Below are positions 8,351-16,901 of a stretch of 18,119 nt of DNA, piece by piece. The stretch lies in assembly GCA_011800805.1 (NCBI GenBank), contig MPNW01000357.1, forward strand, positions 160,067 through 178,185. The letters run 5' to 3'. The stretch's first letter is position 1. Each line of letters begins with the position of its first letter. The notes below the pieces were generated by a model that saw only the letters and a program-made list of their open reading frames with translations, was not told the origin of the DNA and searched no databases. Made by a program: the position numbers and the translations under genes. The DNA comes from Hirudo medicinalis. Lineage: Eukaryota > Annelida > Clitellata > Hirudinida > Hirudinidae.

Positions 8351-9420
8351 TGGAAATTTATTGACTAAGAATGGATAGATCTGGATTTCATGTAGAATAT
8401 CAGCGATATCCGCTGATCGAAGCAAACGACTCTGATGCTCCGAGTTCGATTTTCGTCGCTGGATGTACTCAGGAAGAGAGGCGATCGTGTCCATTCCTTT
8501 CCTTTCTGAGGAAGGACGAGGAGCAACTGAGGAGGATTGAGTAGGAATGACTGATGGACAGGGGATGAATAAACTGAGAGATGGATGATTAGAAAGACGC
8601 GCTTGAAAGTATACCGGATAAATTTATTGTTGACGAAATAGATATATAGCAATACAAAAGCAGGTGAATAACATAACTTACAAAATTTTTATCTCCAATT
8701 AAGTTTGAGCTGAGCAAACATTGAACCATTCAAAAATTAGTTTAAATTTTATCTGAAAAAATAAAACAAACAAACTTTTCAATTTTCTTGTGAATGTCGC
8801 CATATCTTCCAATTCTTTCGCACTTTTATGATCCTTGGGAAAACCCCTGTCAAAAGTGATTGGTAATTCGTCCTGGTTTTGACCAATCAGGTGAGCTATA
8901 CTGTGTGACGTTAACCTCTTCATAACCAGGTGTGGAACTGCTTGAAAGGTGTTTGGATGCAATTTTAGGATTGAGCATTGAAACTGTTTTAACTTAAATT
9001 AACTTAAAATAAACGCATTTAAGCGTTTAAACTCCAAGTCTTGTGTTGTAGGAGCAACAAAATAATTAATTGTAATGATTCATACGTTCACCACGATAAA
9101 TTGAAAGATATTCACATAAGTTTTTTTTATTGTTGCATTTATGAAATATTAATTCTCCTTTTACAATAAAATAAATTGCTGACGATTGACATAAATTATT
9201 ATGAAACATTTAATATCCAGAACAACACACAACACTGACACACACGATCAGTATTACCTACTTTGATTGGCCAATCAATTCGTGTTAAGAATGTTGACAG
9301 CTTAAAGTTTACAGCGAAATTATTGAGAAGGAAAATAAATTCAATTCTCAACATTTATAAACTTTCAATAAATAATCTATTTGTTCTTAAAATAATAAAA
9401 ATCAAAATAACAATTCATTG
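8351..9420. other. Intergenic AT-rich sequence with scattered CCAAT motifs
   Basis: No gene is recognised. CCAAT/ATTGG pentamers occur at about 8883 and as a tandem inverted pair in gattggccaatcaa at about 9264-9277. Short minus-strand frames (8183-8652, 8699-8962) have no family resemblance. Confidence 0.45.
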
Positions 9421-9870
9421 ATGTTCCTCGTCTGCAACACCTGCTTTATGTAGCGCCAAATCTCAGACCACCAACCTAGCACTGCAATGAAATTTCATCA
9501 GCACGATTATCGGATAAATTAACAAGCACGAGTTGAATCCGATGATGGGCGGGAGAATTATTAATGAATCGGCTCGTCCTATTGGTCGCCTGCTTCTGGC
9601 GGCAGTCGGTCGCAGGTGTCCGTAAAAGTGGTTTGTCAGGTGTTTTTGATGAATTTCATAAATCAATTTAAGTCGATTATTTGTTTGTTTTAATTGTAAC
9701 CGTAAAAAATGAAAAATGACCAAATATTAAGGTCGAAAATAATCAATTCTCAGCAAGGTTGTTGCCGTAAGTTCTAATTGGCCATCGACCGACCAATAGA
9801 ATCACGATGCAAGGATTGTAGAATCGTTCCAGGCACACTCACGTAAGTTTTCCGACGCGAAATGTTGGAT
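9421..9870. promoter_or_regulatory. Candidate intergenic regulatory island
   Basis: This GC-richer unique block lies in AT-rich surroundings. It has three CAGGTG-type E-boxes (about 9439 as CACCTG, 9614 and 9639), inverted CCAAT boxes at about 9580 and 9776 with a direct one at about 9793, a GGGCGGG at 9547 and AATTATTAATGA at 9556. The pairing of GGGCGG with a TAATTA-like core recalls the homeobox-intron block at 790-830. Motifs are seen; function is inferred. Confidence 0.28.
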
Positions 9871-11274
9871 TCATTTGCCAATTCCGTCGATAGAAAGAAA
9901 ACAATTGAAGAAGGGGGTGAGTGGAGGAAAAAATCTAAAATCGAAACTCTTCATTATCAAAACAAAGCAGCGACGGGATTTTGAAAGACAAAAACATCAA
10001 CGTAAATTCACGATGAAGGTAATTAAGACAATGCATCGGAGGATCGGTGTTTTCTTAATTTTTCTCTTTTGATGATAATCTCTTGATCACATTCCTCCTC
10101 TCATTTGTGAATGTTATTTTAAACTGAATGTTCATTCATTGCAAGGATAACACAAAAGTAAAGTCTCTTCAATTTTTCTAGTTTGCTCAGCTTGACGAGC
10201 AAAAAGGTTTACATTACTCTTTATTTATGTTAGGATGTCATAGCGCTTGACCGTCTCTATAATTATTAAAATGTTGTTATTAATAATAAATATTTTATTA
10301 AATATAATAATGATAATAATAAACGATTAACAATATTAATTTACAATTTAATATATGAAAATTATAATTTGTAATTAATTAACCGTAATTTTAATTGAAA
10401 TGTATTTACAGACTTTTAGTAAAACGTACGTTTCATCCCTGAAATGAATTAAATATTGAGAATGAGAACATGATTTGTTGTGTACAATTACCTTCACTCA
10501 CCTGACATTCCAATTTCCCTGAGAAAAAAAGCAGCTTGATGACATCTTCGGTGATTTTCGGTGGACCAACTACTCAATTATTCATGAAGCAAATTCAAAA
10601 GATAAACCTGTTCACGATGTATTATTAAAAGACTTTATGAACTTTTGCATCATCTCTTGATTAAAATAAAATAATTTAAATTGAATTAATTTAAGTGCTC
10701 ACTAATATCCTTGCATAATTAATCAGGCTGATGTTAAATATAGTTTTTGTGCTTCTTCTGTGCCCGGACAGAAGATAGATTTTGGATATGGAGGCACAAA
10801 AAAGAATGGATGGTGAAATAAAAGAAAAATAATTGTGATTGTTATTAGAGATCTTTTGTAATGGTCATCCTTCGCAGGGGAATTATTTTTGGTTTGCATT
10901 TGCATTTCATTAATTTTGTTTCTTATTTTTAATGAAAATTATCCATGTTTTTCACGAGGAAGCAATTATATTTATTTGGTAAAATTGAATTTATCTCAGG
11001 AAAATTTTTTTATATATTTCCAAACGATCAAAAATGGTATAATGCATTTGACGTGCATTTGACTTGATGGGATCAGGTTGCAAATATGAAAATATTTATA
11101 TTCGTCACTTGTACAAACATGTTAGAAATATGTTGAAGACATCAATTCTACCGAACAACAGATAATTTTTCTCGAAAACCTAGCCAATGAATCGGAACTC
11201 CTGCAACCCCAAGCGGCATAAAGCGCAAAAATAGAGGATGGAAATTTTAAATCATTTTTAAAATAAAACTTTCT
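9871..11274. other. Intergenic AT-rich sequence
   Basis: No supported gene. A 65-codon basic plus-strand frame (9875-10072) and a 60-codon minus-strand frame (10723-10905) are unrecognised. A tandem POU-octamer-like run tttgcatttgcatttcattaat lies at about 10893-10914. Confidence 0.45.
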
Positions 11275-11280
11275 TTTATT
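11275..11280 (-). terminator. AATAAA polyadenylation-like signal
   Basis: TTTATT on the plus strand reads AATAAA on the minus strand, 33 nt beyond the stop of the candidate terminal exon 11313-11448. In AT-rich DNA this hexamer is common, so it only has weight together with that exon. Confidence 0.25.
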
Positions 11281-11312
11281 TACACACACCCGATCGTTGT
11301 TAGTCTAACGTC

Positions 11313-11448
11313 TTACTTTTTTGCGGTAGCAACTCGAAGATTGAGTCCACTGCACAGTAGAATGATTAGGACAGATCCACCCAACCGAATAGAAACCGCT
11401 ATCGTGAGGAACTGAAGACCGTGTTTGACATCATTTATCTCCACGAAA
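11313..11448 (-). CDS. Candidate 3'-terminal exon of an unidentified membrane protein
   Basis: On the minus strand a possible acceptor (TTTCATTGGTTTGGTTGAG) leads into FVEINDVKHGLQFL, then a hydrophobic run of roughly 24 residues (TIAVSIRLGGSVLIILLCSG) and a basic end NLRVATAKK with a TAA stop at 11313-11315. AATAAA follows 33 nt later. The frame is open back to a TGA at 11475-11477, giving 53 codons in all, too short for routine ORF lists. The mix of one membrane-like segment, a short charged tail and a near polyadenylation signal looks like a real last exon. However, no family is recognised and no upstream exon was found. The exon needs two bases carried from an upstream exon. Confidence 0.3.
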
Positions 11449-11480
11449 CTCAACCAAACCAATGAAACGTTCTTTCATTT

Positions 11481-12173
11481 CATTTAAGAAAAATACAAGA
11501 TTAATAGACATCCAGTAGGAATCATGCAAATCATCCCTTCTAGTTGTTAATACGTAATGACTACTGATTTACTTGACAAACCAATGATTTACTGACATGT
11601 TTATTGTTTCCCATACCCAACGAAAACAGTGTTGACAACGAAACTGAGGTATACAGAAGGATGAAATAAACGTGTTCGCAATGAAAACAAAAACTTGTAA
11701 GCAAACGAGATTCTTCTTTCTACAAAAGTGACCAGATGCCAGGCAAAGTTTGTCCATCGAAAGCAGCTCAGGACGCAACAAAAAATCAATAAACACTAAT
11801 AATAATAATAGTATTAATAATAATAATAATTATTATAATAATAATAGTCAGCATCATCATAATACTGCTAATTTAATAATATTAATTGTCTAAAAATATT
11901 TGCATCCTAGTTACGTTAATATTAACATCAGCTGTTTGAGCTCAACGATGTTGTTCAACAACATGGTACTGTAATCGTAACTCCTTATCATGTTGACTAA
12001 TAATAAAAACTGTATAACAAATTTATCAACATATATATAATAATGTCACAACCAATAATAATAATATTAACAACAGTAACAATAATAATATTAATAATAA
12101 TAATAATAACAAAGCAAACGTGTGTTGCAGAAGCAAGGAGACAGTGAAAGTTTTAAATGCTTAACTAAAGAAG
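11481..12173. other. Intergenic sequence with (AAT)n runs
   Basis: (AAT)n-like patches lie at about 11798-11850 and 12053-12110. Two overlapping minus-strand frames at 11569-11796 and 11601-11789 are open; the second is hydrophobic (ending VVNTVFVGYGKQ) but has no recognised relative. Confidence 0.45.
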
Positions 12174-12226
12174 CAACAAGACAGCATTCTTATGAACAAT
12201 CAACAAGACAGCATTCTTATGAACAT
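12174..12226. repeat. 27-bp tandem duplication
   Basis: Two copies of CAACAAGACAGCATTCTTAT followed by GAACA(A)T, at 12174-12200 and 12201-12226, are identical except for one A at the junction. They look recent. Confidence 0.9.
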
Positions 12227-13017
12227 CAACAATTGAAAGAAGCAAATATTCATTCATCGACTTGTCAACCCAAATGTTTGTAGTATAAAATGTCTTCCAT
12301 TTCCTGAACATTAATTCTTGTTAAATTGTTTAAAAAAGAATTTCAAATGGTCAAAACTACTTCCAGTGACCTGCGGACGAACTGCTTTCAATCACTCAAT
12401 CAATCAAATCAATCGGTTTCATTCAATCGAGCAAGCAACAGACATTGATATGTTCATGTTTGCATATGACACTGTAGCCTTCAGTAGTGCAAAATCTAAG
12501 ATTTACACAGACAAGACCTTGAGAAGAATGGACGGATGGACAGAGAAAAGTATGGAAAACAGCAGATAGTTGGATGTGAATGAAATTTTAGATAGATGGA
12601 TTATTATGTGCAAAGTTCAGGTTCAGTGAAAAGGTTGACAATTGTTAAAAATAACAACAACTACGAAGAGAAGGATGCTAACTGTTATGCATCTGACTTT
12701 ACGTGCGGCATCATGACCATTTTGATGATTCTATAATAACATTACCCTATCGTGCATGTCACAAAAGATGACACAACCTGAGTAAGATGATAAAAAACTT
12801 ATAAAGGCATGGAAACCATATACATCTATCTATCAATCAAGATACCTGTGTTGATGCATATCACATATCTCCTCATACACTAGTAAAAAGTCCAATAATA
12901 GCAGCTTATCTGGAAATAGCAGACGCCTACAAAATGTCCAATTGGTTGTAAAATCACTGTGTTTATCGCCATTATTGTCATTGACATCATAATAATCATC
13001 ATGACGTCATTGTGACG
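12227..13017. other. Probable 3' flank/UTR side of the RYK gene
   Basis: This lies downstream of the RYK stop codon on the minus strand. No clear AATAAA on the minus strand was spotted near the stop. An 83-codon plus-strand frame (12318-12569) is unrecognised and probably spurious. Confidence 0.4.
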
Positions 13018-13020
13018 TCA
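13002..13020. promoter_or_regulatory. Two palindromic CRE-type sites at the RYK stop codon
   Basis: TGACGTCA occurs at 13002-13009 and again at 13013-13020, 11 bp apart centre to centre, about one helical turn. The second contains the RYK stop codon. TGACGTCA is the consensus of CREB/ATF bZIP factors. Presence is certain, function unknown. A third copy lies inside the transmembrane exon at about 17984. Confidence 0.35.
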
Positions 13021-13266
13021 CTTTCTTCTGACTAGAGACATGCATAGATTGTGGAGAGAGGTTTGTAGATGGCTGACTTCTGGTCTGCCCATAGGGTCGA
13101 CGAGCCAGCAGTCGTTAAGGAGAGAGTACAGGGTATTTGGGCAAATCGGGGGTTGCGGGAGGCGATATCCATTTCTCAAATAGAGAAGCAGTTGCGTGTT
13201 GTCCACCTGACTATAGGGTGCTTGACCGAGGGTCATGAGTTCCCAAATGGTGATGGCAAAGGACCA
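13018..13266 (-). CDS. Ryk: RYK/derailed receptor, last exon (C-terminal kinase lobe)
   Basis: The exon opens in phase 0 after TATTTTCAAG with WSFAITIWELMTLGQAPY, the helix F-G region that in RYK reads W.FGVTLWELMTLGQ.PY. It continues through YLRNGYRLPQP, the CPNTLYSLLNDCW helix and DPMGRPEVSHL, and stops at TGA 13018-13020 after CMSLVRRK. This is the substrate lobe of the kinase fold, cytosolic in the intact receptor. The LMTLGQ.PY and GYR..QP strings separate RYK from other receptor kinases. Vertebrate RYK ends in a PDZ-type tail; here the end is basic (VRRK), so that interaction appears absent. 82 residues. Confidence 0.93.
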   Translation of the reverse strand, partial: WSFAITIWELMTLGQAPYSQVDNTQLLLYLRNGYRLPQPPICPNTLYSLLNDCWLVDPMGRPEVSHLQTSLHNLCMSLVRRK

Positions 13267-13607
13267 CTTGAAAATAAAAGATATAATTACTTAATAAATG
13301 CAATTACCAATTATTAATATTAATATTATCAATTAAATACTAAATTGTGCAATTACAAATATAGTTTGTAATATAATTAATAATAATACAGATTGGTTTA
13401 AGTGAATTAAGAAACAAGCAGGTGCAAAGCAGGAATGATGACTATAACTGGCTACAAAAGACATTCAACAATAATTAATCAATACAACACCCTATTTGCG
13501 CATTTTCATCCTTTTATTGAGCTGATAAAATATCACTATCATCATCGCTAAACGCTTCACCTCACAACGACATATTTTATCATATTCAAATCCACAAATT
13601 ACAAATC

Positions 13608-13750
13608 ACCATCACCAGGGCCGCCGACATGGCTCACGTACCCGGGGGCCCGGCAGCCTTTTGGGGCCCACCCGGATTTTAAAACTTTTCCATTACCAAA
13701 TTGACATAACATAGGGGCCAGAAATTTCTATCGGCGGCCCTGACCATCAC
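13608..13750. repeat. 8-bp target-site duplication flanking the MITE
   Basis: ACCATCAC at 13608-13615 and at 13743-13750, identical and in direct orientation, immediately outside the inverted repeats. Confidence 0.9.
13616..13742. mobile_element. 127-bp non-autonomous hAT-type MITE
   Basis: The ends are perfect 12-bp terminal inverted repeats, CAGGGCCGCCGA on the left and its complement TCGGCGGCCCTG on the right. Identical 8-bp flanks ACCATCAC lie at 13608-13615 and 13743-13750. An 8-bp target duplication and CAGGG...CCCTG ends are the hallmarks of hAT transposons. The interior is GC-rich (cccgggggcccgg, ttttggggcccacccgg) and has no coding capacity, so a transposase supplied in trans is inferred. 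It sits in a RYK intron, leaving 17 bp between the right target duplication and the splice donor. The intact flanks suggest a fairly young insertion. Confidence 0.9.
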
Positions 13751-13769
13751 CAACGAGATCGTTGCTCAC

Positions 13770-13953
13770 CACATCACTCGACTTGGAATAAACATCGTCG
13801 GCCAAAGATTCCACGGCCATCCACTTGCATGGCCTACTTTCCGTTTCGAATGCTCCGGGGTTGCTGTAGCACCCCGTAGAGTCGTAGTCGCCCGGAAACA
13901 GATCTCGGGAGAGTGCACAGTCGGCTAGTCTCAAGGTCATGCAGCTGTCGACC
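13770..13953 (-). CDS. Ryk: RYK/derailed receptor, activation-loop exon
   Basis: The acceptor TTGATATTAG and one carried base complete a Trp codon, then VDSCMTLRLADCALSRDLFP, GDYDSTGCYSN and RPCKWMAVESL, ending SKSSDV at the GTG|GTGAGC donor. The RYK signature xDxALSRDLFPxDY is clear. Where active kinases have DFG and RYK usually DNA, this gene has DCA: the metal-binding Asp stays but Phe and Gly are lost. APE is replaced by VES (ALE in vertebrate RYK). This fits a pseudokinase domain that scaffolds rather than phosphorylates. 184 nt, incoming phase 2, outgoing phase 0, both matching neighbours. Confidence 0.93.
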
Positions 13954-14122
13954 CTAATATCAATAAATCATTGTTAATATCAAAATTACTCCGGAAGAGA
14001 ATAAAATATCACATCATTTGATTAATAAAAAACCTTAATTAATTAAATTTTCTTTAAATTTTACAGGAATGATAGCATTTCCACACAATAATGATGGTGT
14101 CATGATGACATAATCTACTAAC

Positions 14123-14235
14123 CAGCAATTTCTGGCAGCTATGTCCTTGTGCACAACCCCTGACCTGTGAAGATACTGTATGGCAGCAGCCAATTGTATT
14201 ATCAGACACATGGACTGTTCAAAACTCAGCAGGCA
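14123..14235 (-). CDS. Ryk: RYK/derailed receptor, catalytic-loop exon
   Basis: A 113-nt exon with a TTACCAG acceptor and TG|GTTAGT donor. It encodes CLLSFEQSMCLIIQLAAAIQ, YLHRSGVVHKDIAARNC, the helix E and catalytic loop. HKDIAARN matches the HKDLAARN form of RYK (HRD in most tyrosine kinases), with catalytic Asp and Asn kept. It starts in phase 0 and ends in phase 2, giving the split NC-W codon completed by the next exon. Too short for a standard ORF list. Confidence 0.93.
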
Positions 14236-14552
14236 CTGGTAATTATAAACTTACTAATATTAACATAGCGACATGGAAATTTTAATTGCCATTAATATGA
14301 CAAGTTGTTCTTCCTGATGACATAGTTGTTTGTTGAGTTCTAAATAGGTATTAAATGGGGACAAAAGATCACAAGCAATTGATGCCTACTTTGTTTAACT
14401 AAATAAGCAAATTAAAGAATTCCTGTTTTGAAATGTCGATTTCTACTTCTTTGGAAAAGTTGATAAGTTATATCAAAAAGACTAATATTTATAATATGGC
14501 AAATCATGGCATTTATGGTCAGGTGTACGGTCAGGTATGGCGAGCCACTCAC
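14236..14552 (-). other. RYK intron
   Basis: The donor GGG|GTGAGT is near-ideal and the acceptor is TACCAG. It is AT-rich with no other feature. Confidence 0.85.
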
Positions 14553-14806
14553 CCCGGTCTGCTTACGACTCTGCAAGAAAAGCTTGAGGTTTCCCTCGCT
14601 CATGAAGGGATAAATGAGCAAAGGTTTGTTGAAATTGCTTGCAACGATGAGGTTGGCGCAATTGCCGTTGCTGACGTTGCAGACGCCGGTGTAGTTGTTG
14701 ACGCAACAGGCGCCTATGATGCTGTTTATGTTGTCGTGCTGGAAACCGTTAAGCGCCGTGCCCTCGCGAACAAATCTTTCTAGTCGACTCGAAGCTGCAC
14801 CTCCAT
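14553..14806 (-). CDS. Ryk: RYK/derailed receptor, helix C to hinge exon
   Basis: The acceptor CTCTTGTTTAG and two bases finish an Asp codon, then GGAASSRLERFVREGTALNG, FQHDNINSIIGACC, an insert rich in Asn, Cys and Val, and LLIYPFMSEGNLKLFLQSRK, ending at GGG|GTGAGT. The hinge string YPFMSEGNLKLFL parallels RYK's LPYMNWGNLKLFL and is the best family marker in this exon. FQHDNI corresponds to the LHHRNLL segment after helix C. The insert CCVNNYTGVCNVSNGNC is longer and more Cys-rich than I expect between these strands. 254 nt; phases 1 in, 0 out. Confidence 0.92.
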
Positions 14807-15074
14807 CTAAACAAGAGAAAAGTTATGATATTATTATTATGTCAAATAAATTATGACAATCCATGTAATCTTATTGTAGTTATCTTAAATCTCTTTCGAA
14901 GAAACATTGCAAATCATCTACGCGCACATCTACTGCACATCTCATCTCACAAAGTTTTAAAGCATCGTTTAAATTACAATTTGAACATCGAAAATCTACA
15001 TCTGCTAATCTGAAAATAAATTAAAAGTTACTGCATATTTAAGTGAAAGAAATCAGTTTCCACATAAATTCAAC

Positions 15075-15164
15075 CTGTGAGAATCATCTTCACAAACACT
15101 GATCTTTCGTCCACGCCGTCAACGCCCGTGATCAGACTGCCCCGACAGACGCATGAAAACGACC
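15075..15164 (-). CDS. Ryk: RYK/derailed receptor, glycine-loop and VAIK-lysine exon
   Basis: A 90-nt exon, phase 1 on both sides, with ATTCGCCAG acceptor and ACAG|GTTGAA donor. It reads GSFSCVCRGSLITGVDGVDE then RSVFVKMILT. Compared with RYK (QEGTFGRIFHG ... AFVKTV) it covers the nucleotide loop and the beta-3 strand with the ATP-site Lys. The second loop Gly is Ser and one residue before the loop appears missing (MQ-GSF instead of LQEGTF), so ATP binding is doubtful. A near-copy of the acceptor lies 38 nt upstream (see findings). Confidence 0.82.
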
Positions 15165-15265
15165 CTGGCGAATGATTCGAAATTATATTGACATTCGTTC
15201 CCCTGGCGAATGATTTGCGAAACATTTTAGACTTGCTCCAGCGAATTTACTATAAAATCTCAATA

Positions 15266-15297
<32 letters not shown>

Positions 15298-15556
15298 ATT
15301 TGAATATATTAAAATTAATTCAAACAAACAACAACAAACAAATCCCGTTACTTCGCCATCACCCAAACAATTCAAGTAAATAAAAGAGCCACAATAAGCT
15401 TGGGGAGACGTGTGCGAGTAAAGTGGATGATGTAGCGCTTAATAAATTCTTGACCTCAACAATCCTCAGCCTCAAACTCGGCATAAAATCCCAGAGCGAG
15501 ACAAGATAAGGGACATAAAAAAGAATTAGGTCCATAAAAATAAAATCATTTTATTC

Positions 15557-15605
<49 letters not shown>

Positions 15606-15885
15606 AATGGTGATGATTCTATTGCATCCAATTGCATCTTATGACCTTTTTACACGACGCAGACTATTGCTTCAACGAATGGAGAAAATTATGCCGGCAA
15701 TAATAATAATAATGATGATGAATGTGTAATCATAACAATCAAAATAACTACAGCAATAACAATGACAGTAATAATAATATTAATAATAATAAATAAATAA
15801 ATAAATAATCATGCTTAACCTCAAATAATAAGTATCTAGACAAAGGGAAGGAGAATTACAAGCACAGTATTGTCACCGTGCTAAC
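15165..15885 (-). other. RYK intron with microsatellites
   Basis: The donor is CAAG|GTTAGC and the acceptor is at 15165-15166. It includes (AAT)n at 15265-15294, (ATG)n at 15561-15605, and AAT/AATA runs at about 15698-15810. No coding segment was found inside. Confidence 0.8.
15561..15605. repeat. (ATG)n microsatellite in a RYK intron
   Basis: About fifteen perfect GAT units. Confidence 0.95.
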
Positions 15886-16050
15886 CTTGCATGATTATTT
15901 CGTTAAGGGTCAACCTGCAGGGTTCAACACGTAGGTCATGAAGAATGGGGTATTCGAGTGGTGATGGTTGGTGGACCAATTGCCCCTGTTGAAGGCCTTC
16001 AGATGGGCTGTTAAGAACCATAGATTTGCTGTGAAGGAGCGTGTCCATGC
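15886..16050 (-). CDS. Ryk: RYK/derailed receptor, cytosolic juxtamembrane exon
   Basis: On the minus strand the frame reads MDTLLHSKSMVLNSPSEGLQ, QGQLVHQPSPLEYPIL, HDLRVEPCRLTLNEIIMQ and ends CAAG|GTTAGC in phase 1, which matches the glycine-loop exon. LEYPILHDLRVE..RLTLNEIIMQ corresponds to RYK's LGYPTLRI ... RITLKDVLQ leading into the kinase fold. The 5' boundary is uncertain. TTTCAG at 16051 gives phase 1 entry, while CTTCAACAG at 15986 gives phase 0 entry, which would match the phase 0 donor of the next upstream exon and shorten this one to 15886-15985. Confidence 0.8.
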
Positions 16051-16286
16051 CTGAAACATTTTCCTTATTTTATTATTAAATATATTGATAACTTGAAATT
16101 ATTATTGTAATTATTATTACTATTCTTTTATTTTGATTATTATCATTATTATTACTAATTTTCTTGTTAATGTAATGCTTGCTGTTATTGAAGCAATGGC
16201 GATATTGTGGCTCGCAATGTGATATGAAATGCGAATACTGTAAATTGAAAGTTAGCATTCATTGAACATGGGCATGCTCATGCCTT

Positions 16287-16426
16287 TTCGTCGTCATCAC
16301 CATCATCATCATCGTCACCACCACCATCATCATCACCATCGTCACCAACATCATCATCGCCATCATCATCACCACCACCATCATCATCATCATCATCATC
16401 ATCATCGTCGTCGTCGTCGTCGTCGG

Positions 16427-16475
<49 letters not shown>
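16287..16475. repeat. CAT/CGT/CAC triplet satellite
   Basis: Imperfect triplets contain a patterned core at 16301-16409 that recurs exactly at 17435-17543, then (CGT)n and (CAT)n up to the N. The His-rich frame is an artefact. Confidence 0.95.
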
Positions 16476-16476
16476 N
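16476..16476. other. Single N where the triplet repeat flips strand
   Basis: (CAT)n on the left becomes (ATG)n on the right exactly at this N, which looks like an assembly join. Confidence 0.9.
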
Positions 16477-16504
16477 ATGATGATGATGATATGATGATGA
16501 TGAT

Positions 16505-16603
<99 letters not shown>

Positions 16604-16680
16604 GTGATGATGATGGTGACTGTGATGATTATGGTGACTGTGATGATGATGATGGTGATGATGATTATCATGACTGACTC
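16477..16680. repeat. (ATG)n microsatellite
   Basis: About 65 triplets with two early register breaks (gatgatatgatg at about 16490 and 16504) and later GGT and TAT interruptions. Confidence 0.95.
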
Positions 16681-16901
16681 TGATCATGATGGTATCATGG
16701 TGATCACGACTATGATGATGACGACGACGATGATGTTGATGGAAAGGTTGATAGCAATGATGAAGGTGATAATGCTAATGGTGACGGTGGCGGTGACTCC
16801 GACGAGAACGATGATGATAATGATAATTATGATAACGATTCCAAACCACATGGCAGCGTTCCTCCACTCAGACGTGCGAATCTGTGGACACAATATCCTA
16901 C

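Larger units (their letters stand above)
13267..13769 (-). other. RYK intron carrying a MITE
   Basis: The GTG|GTGAGC donor (13768-13769) and TTTTCAAG acceptor are phase 0 on both sides. Apart from the hAT-type MITE at 13616-13742 the interior is AT-rich and unremarkable. Confidence 0.85.
16051..16901 (-). other. RYK intron filled with triplet satellite and an N join
   Basis: Runs from the donor after 16902 to the acceptor at 16051 or 15986. Most of 16287-16680 is CAT/ATG repeat and 16720-16840 is decayed triplet sequence. A missed small exon cannot be excluded because the phases on the two sides agree only with the alternative acceptor. Confidence 0.55.

Noticed and set aside
9875..10072. 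65-codon basic plus-strand frame
   Set aside because: Lys/Arg-rich because of AAA/AAG-rich DNA; no recognised domain or splice context.
11569..11796. Two overlapping minus-strand frames, one hydrophobic
   Set aside because: They overlap in different frames, have no recognisable family and could not be joined in phase to the candidate exon at 11313-11448.
12318..12569. 83-codon plus-strand frame
   Set aside because: It lies in the 3' flank of RYK on the opposite strand and has no recognisable motif.
13069..13317. Plus-strand frame opposite the last RYK exon
   Set aside because: Antisense shadow; the minus strand has the conserved kinase residues.
14433..14783. 116-codon plus-strand frame with an Ala/Val-rich region
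   Set aside because: Antisense shadow of the RYK hinge exon (14553-14806).
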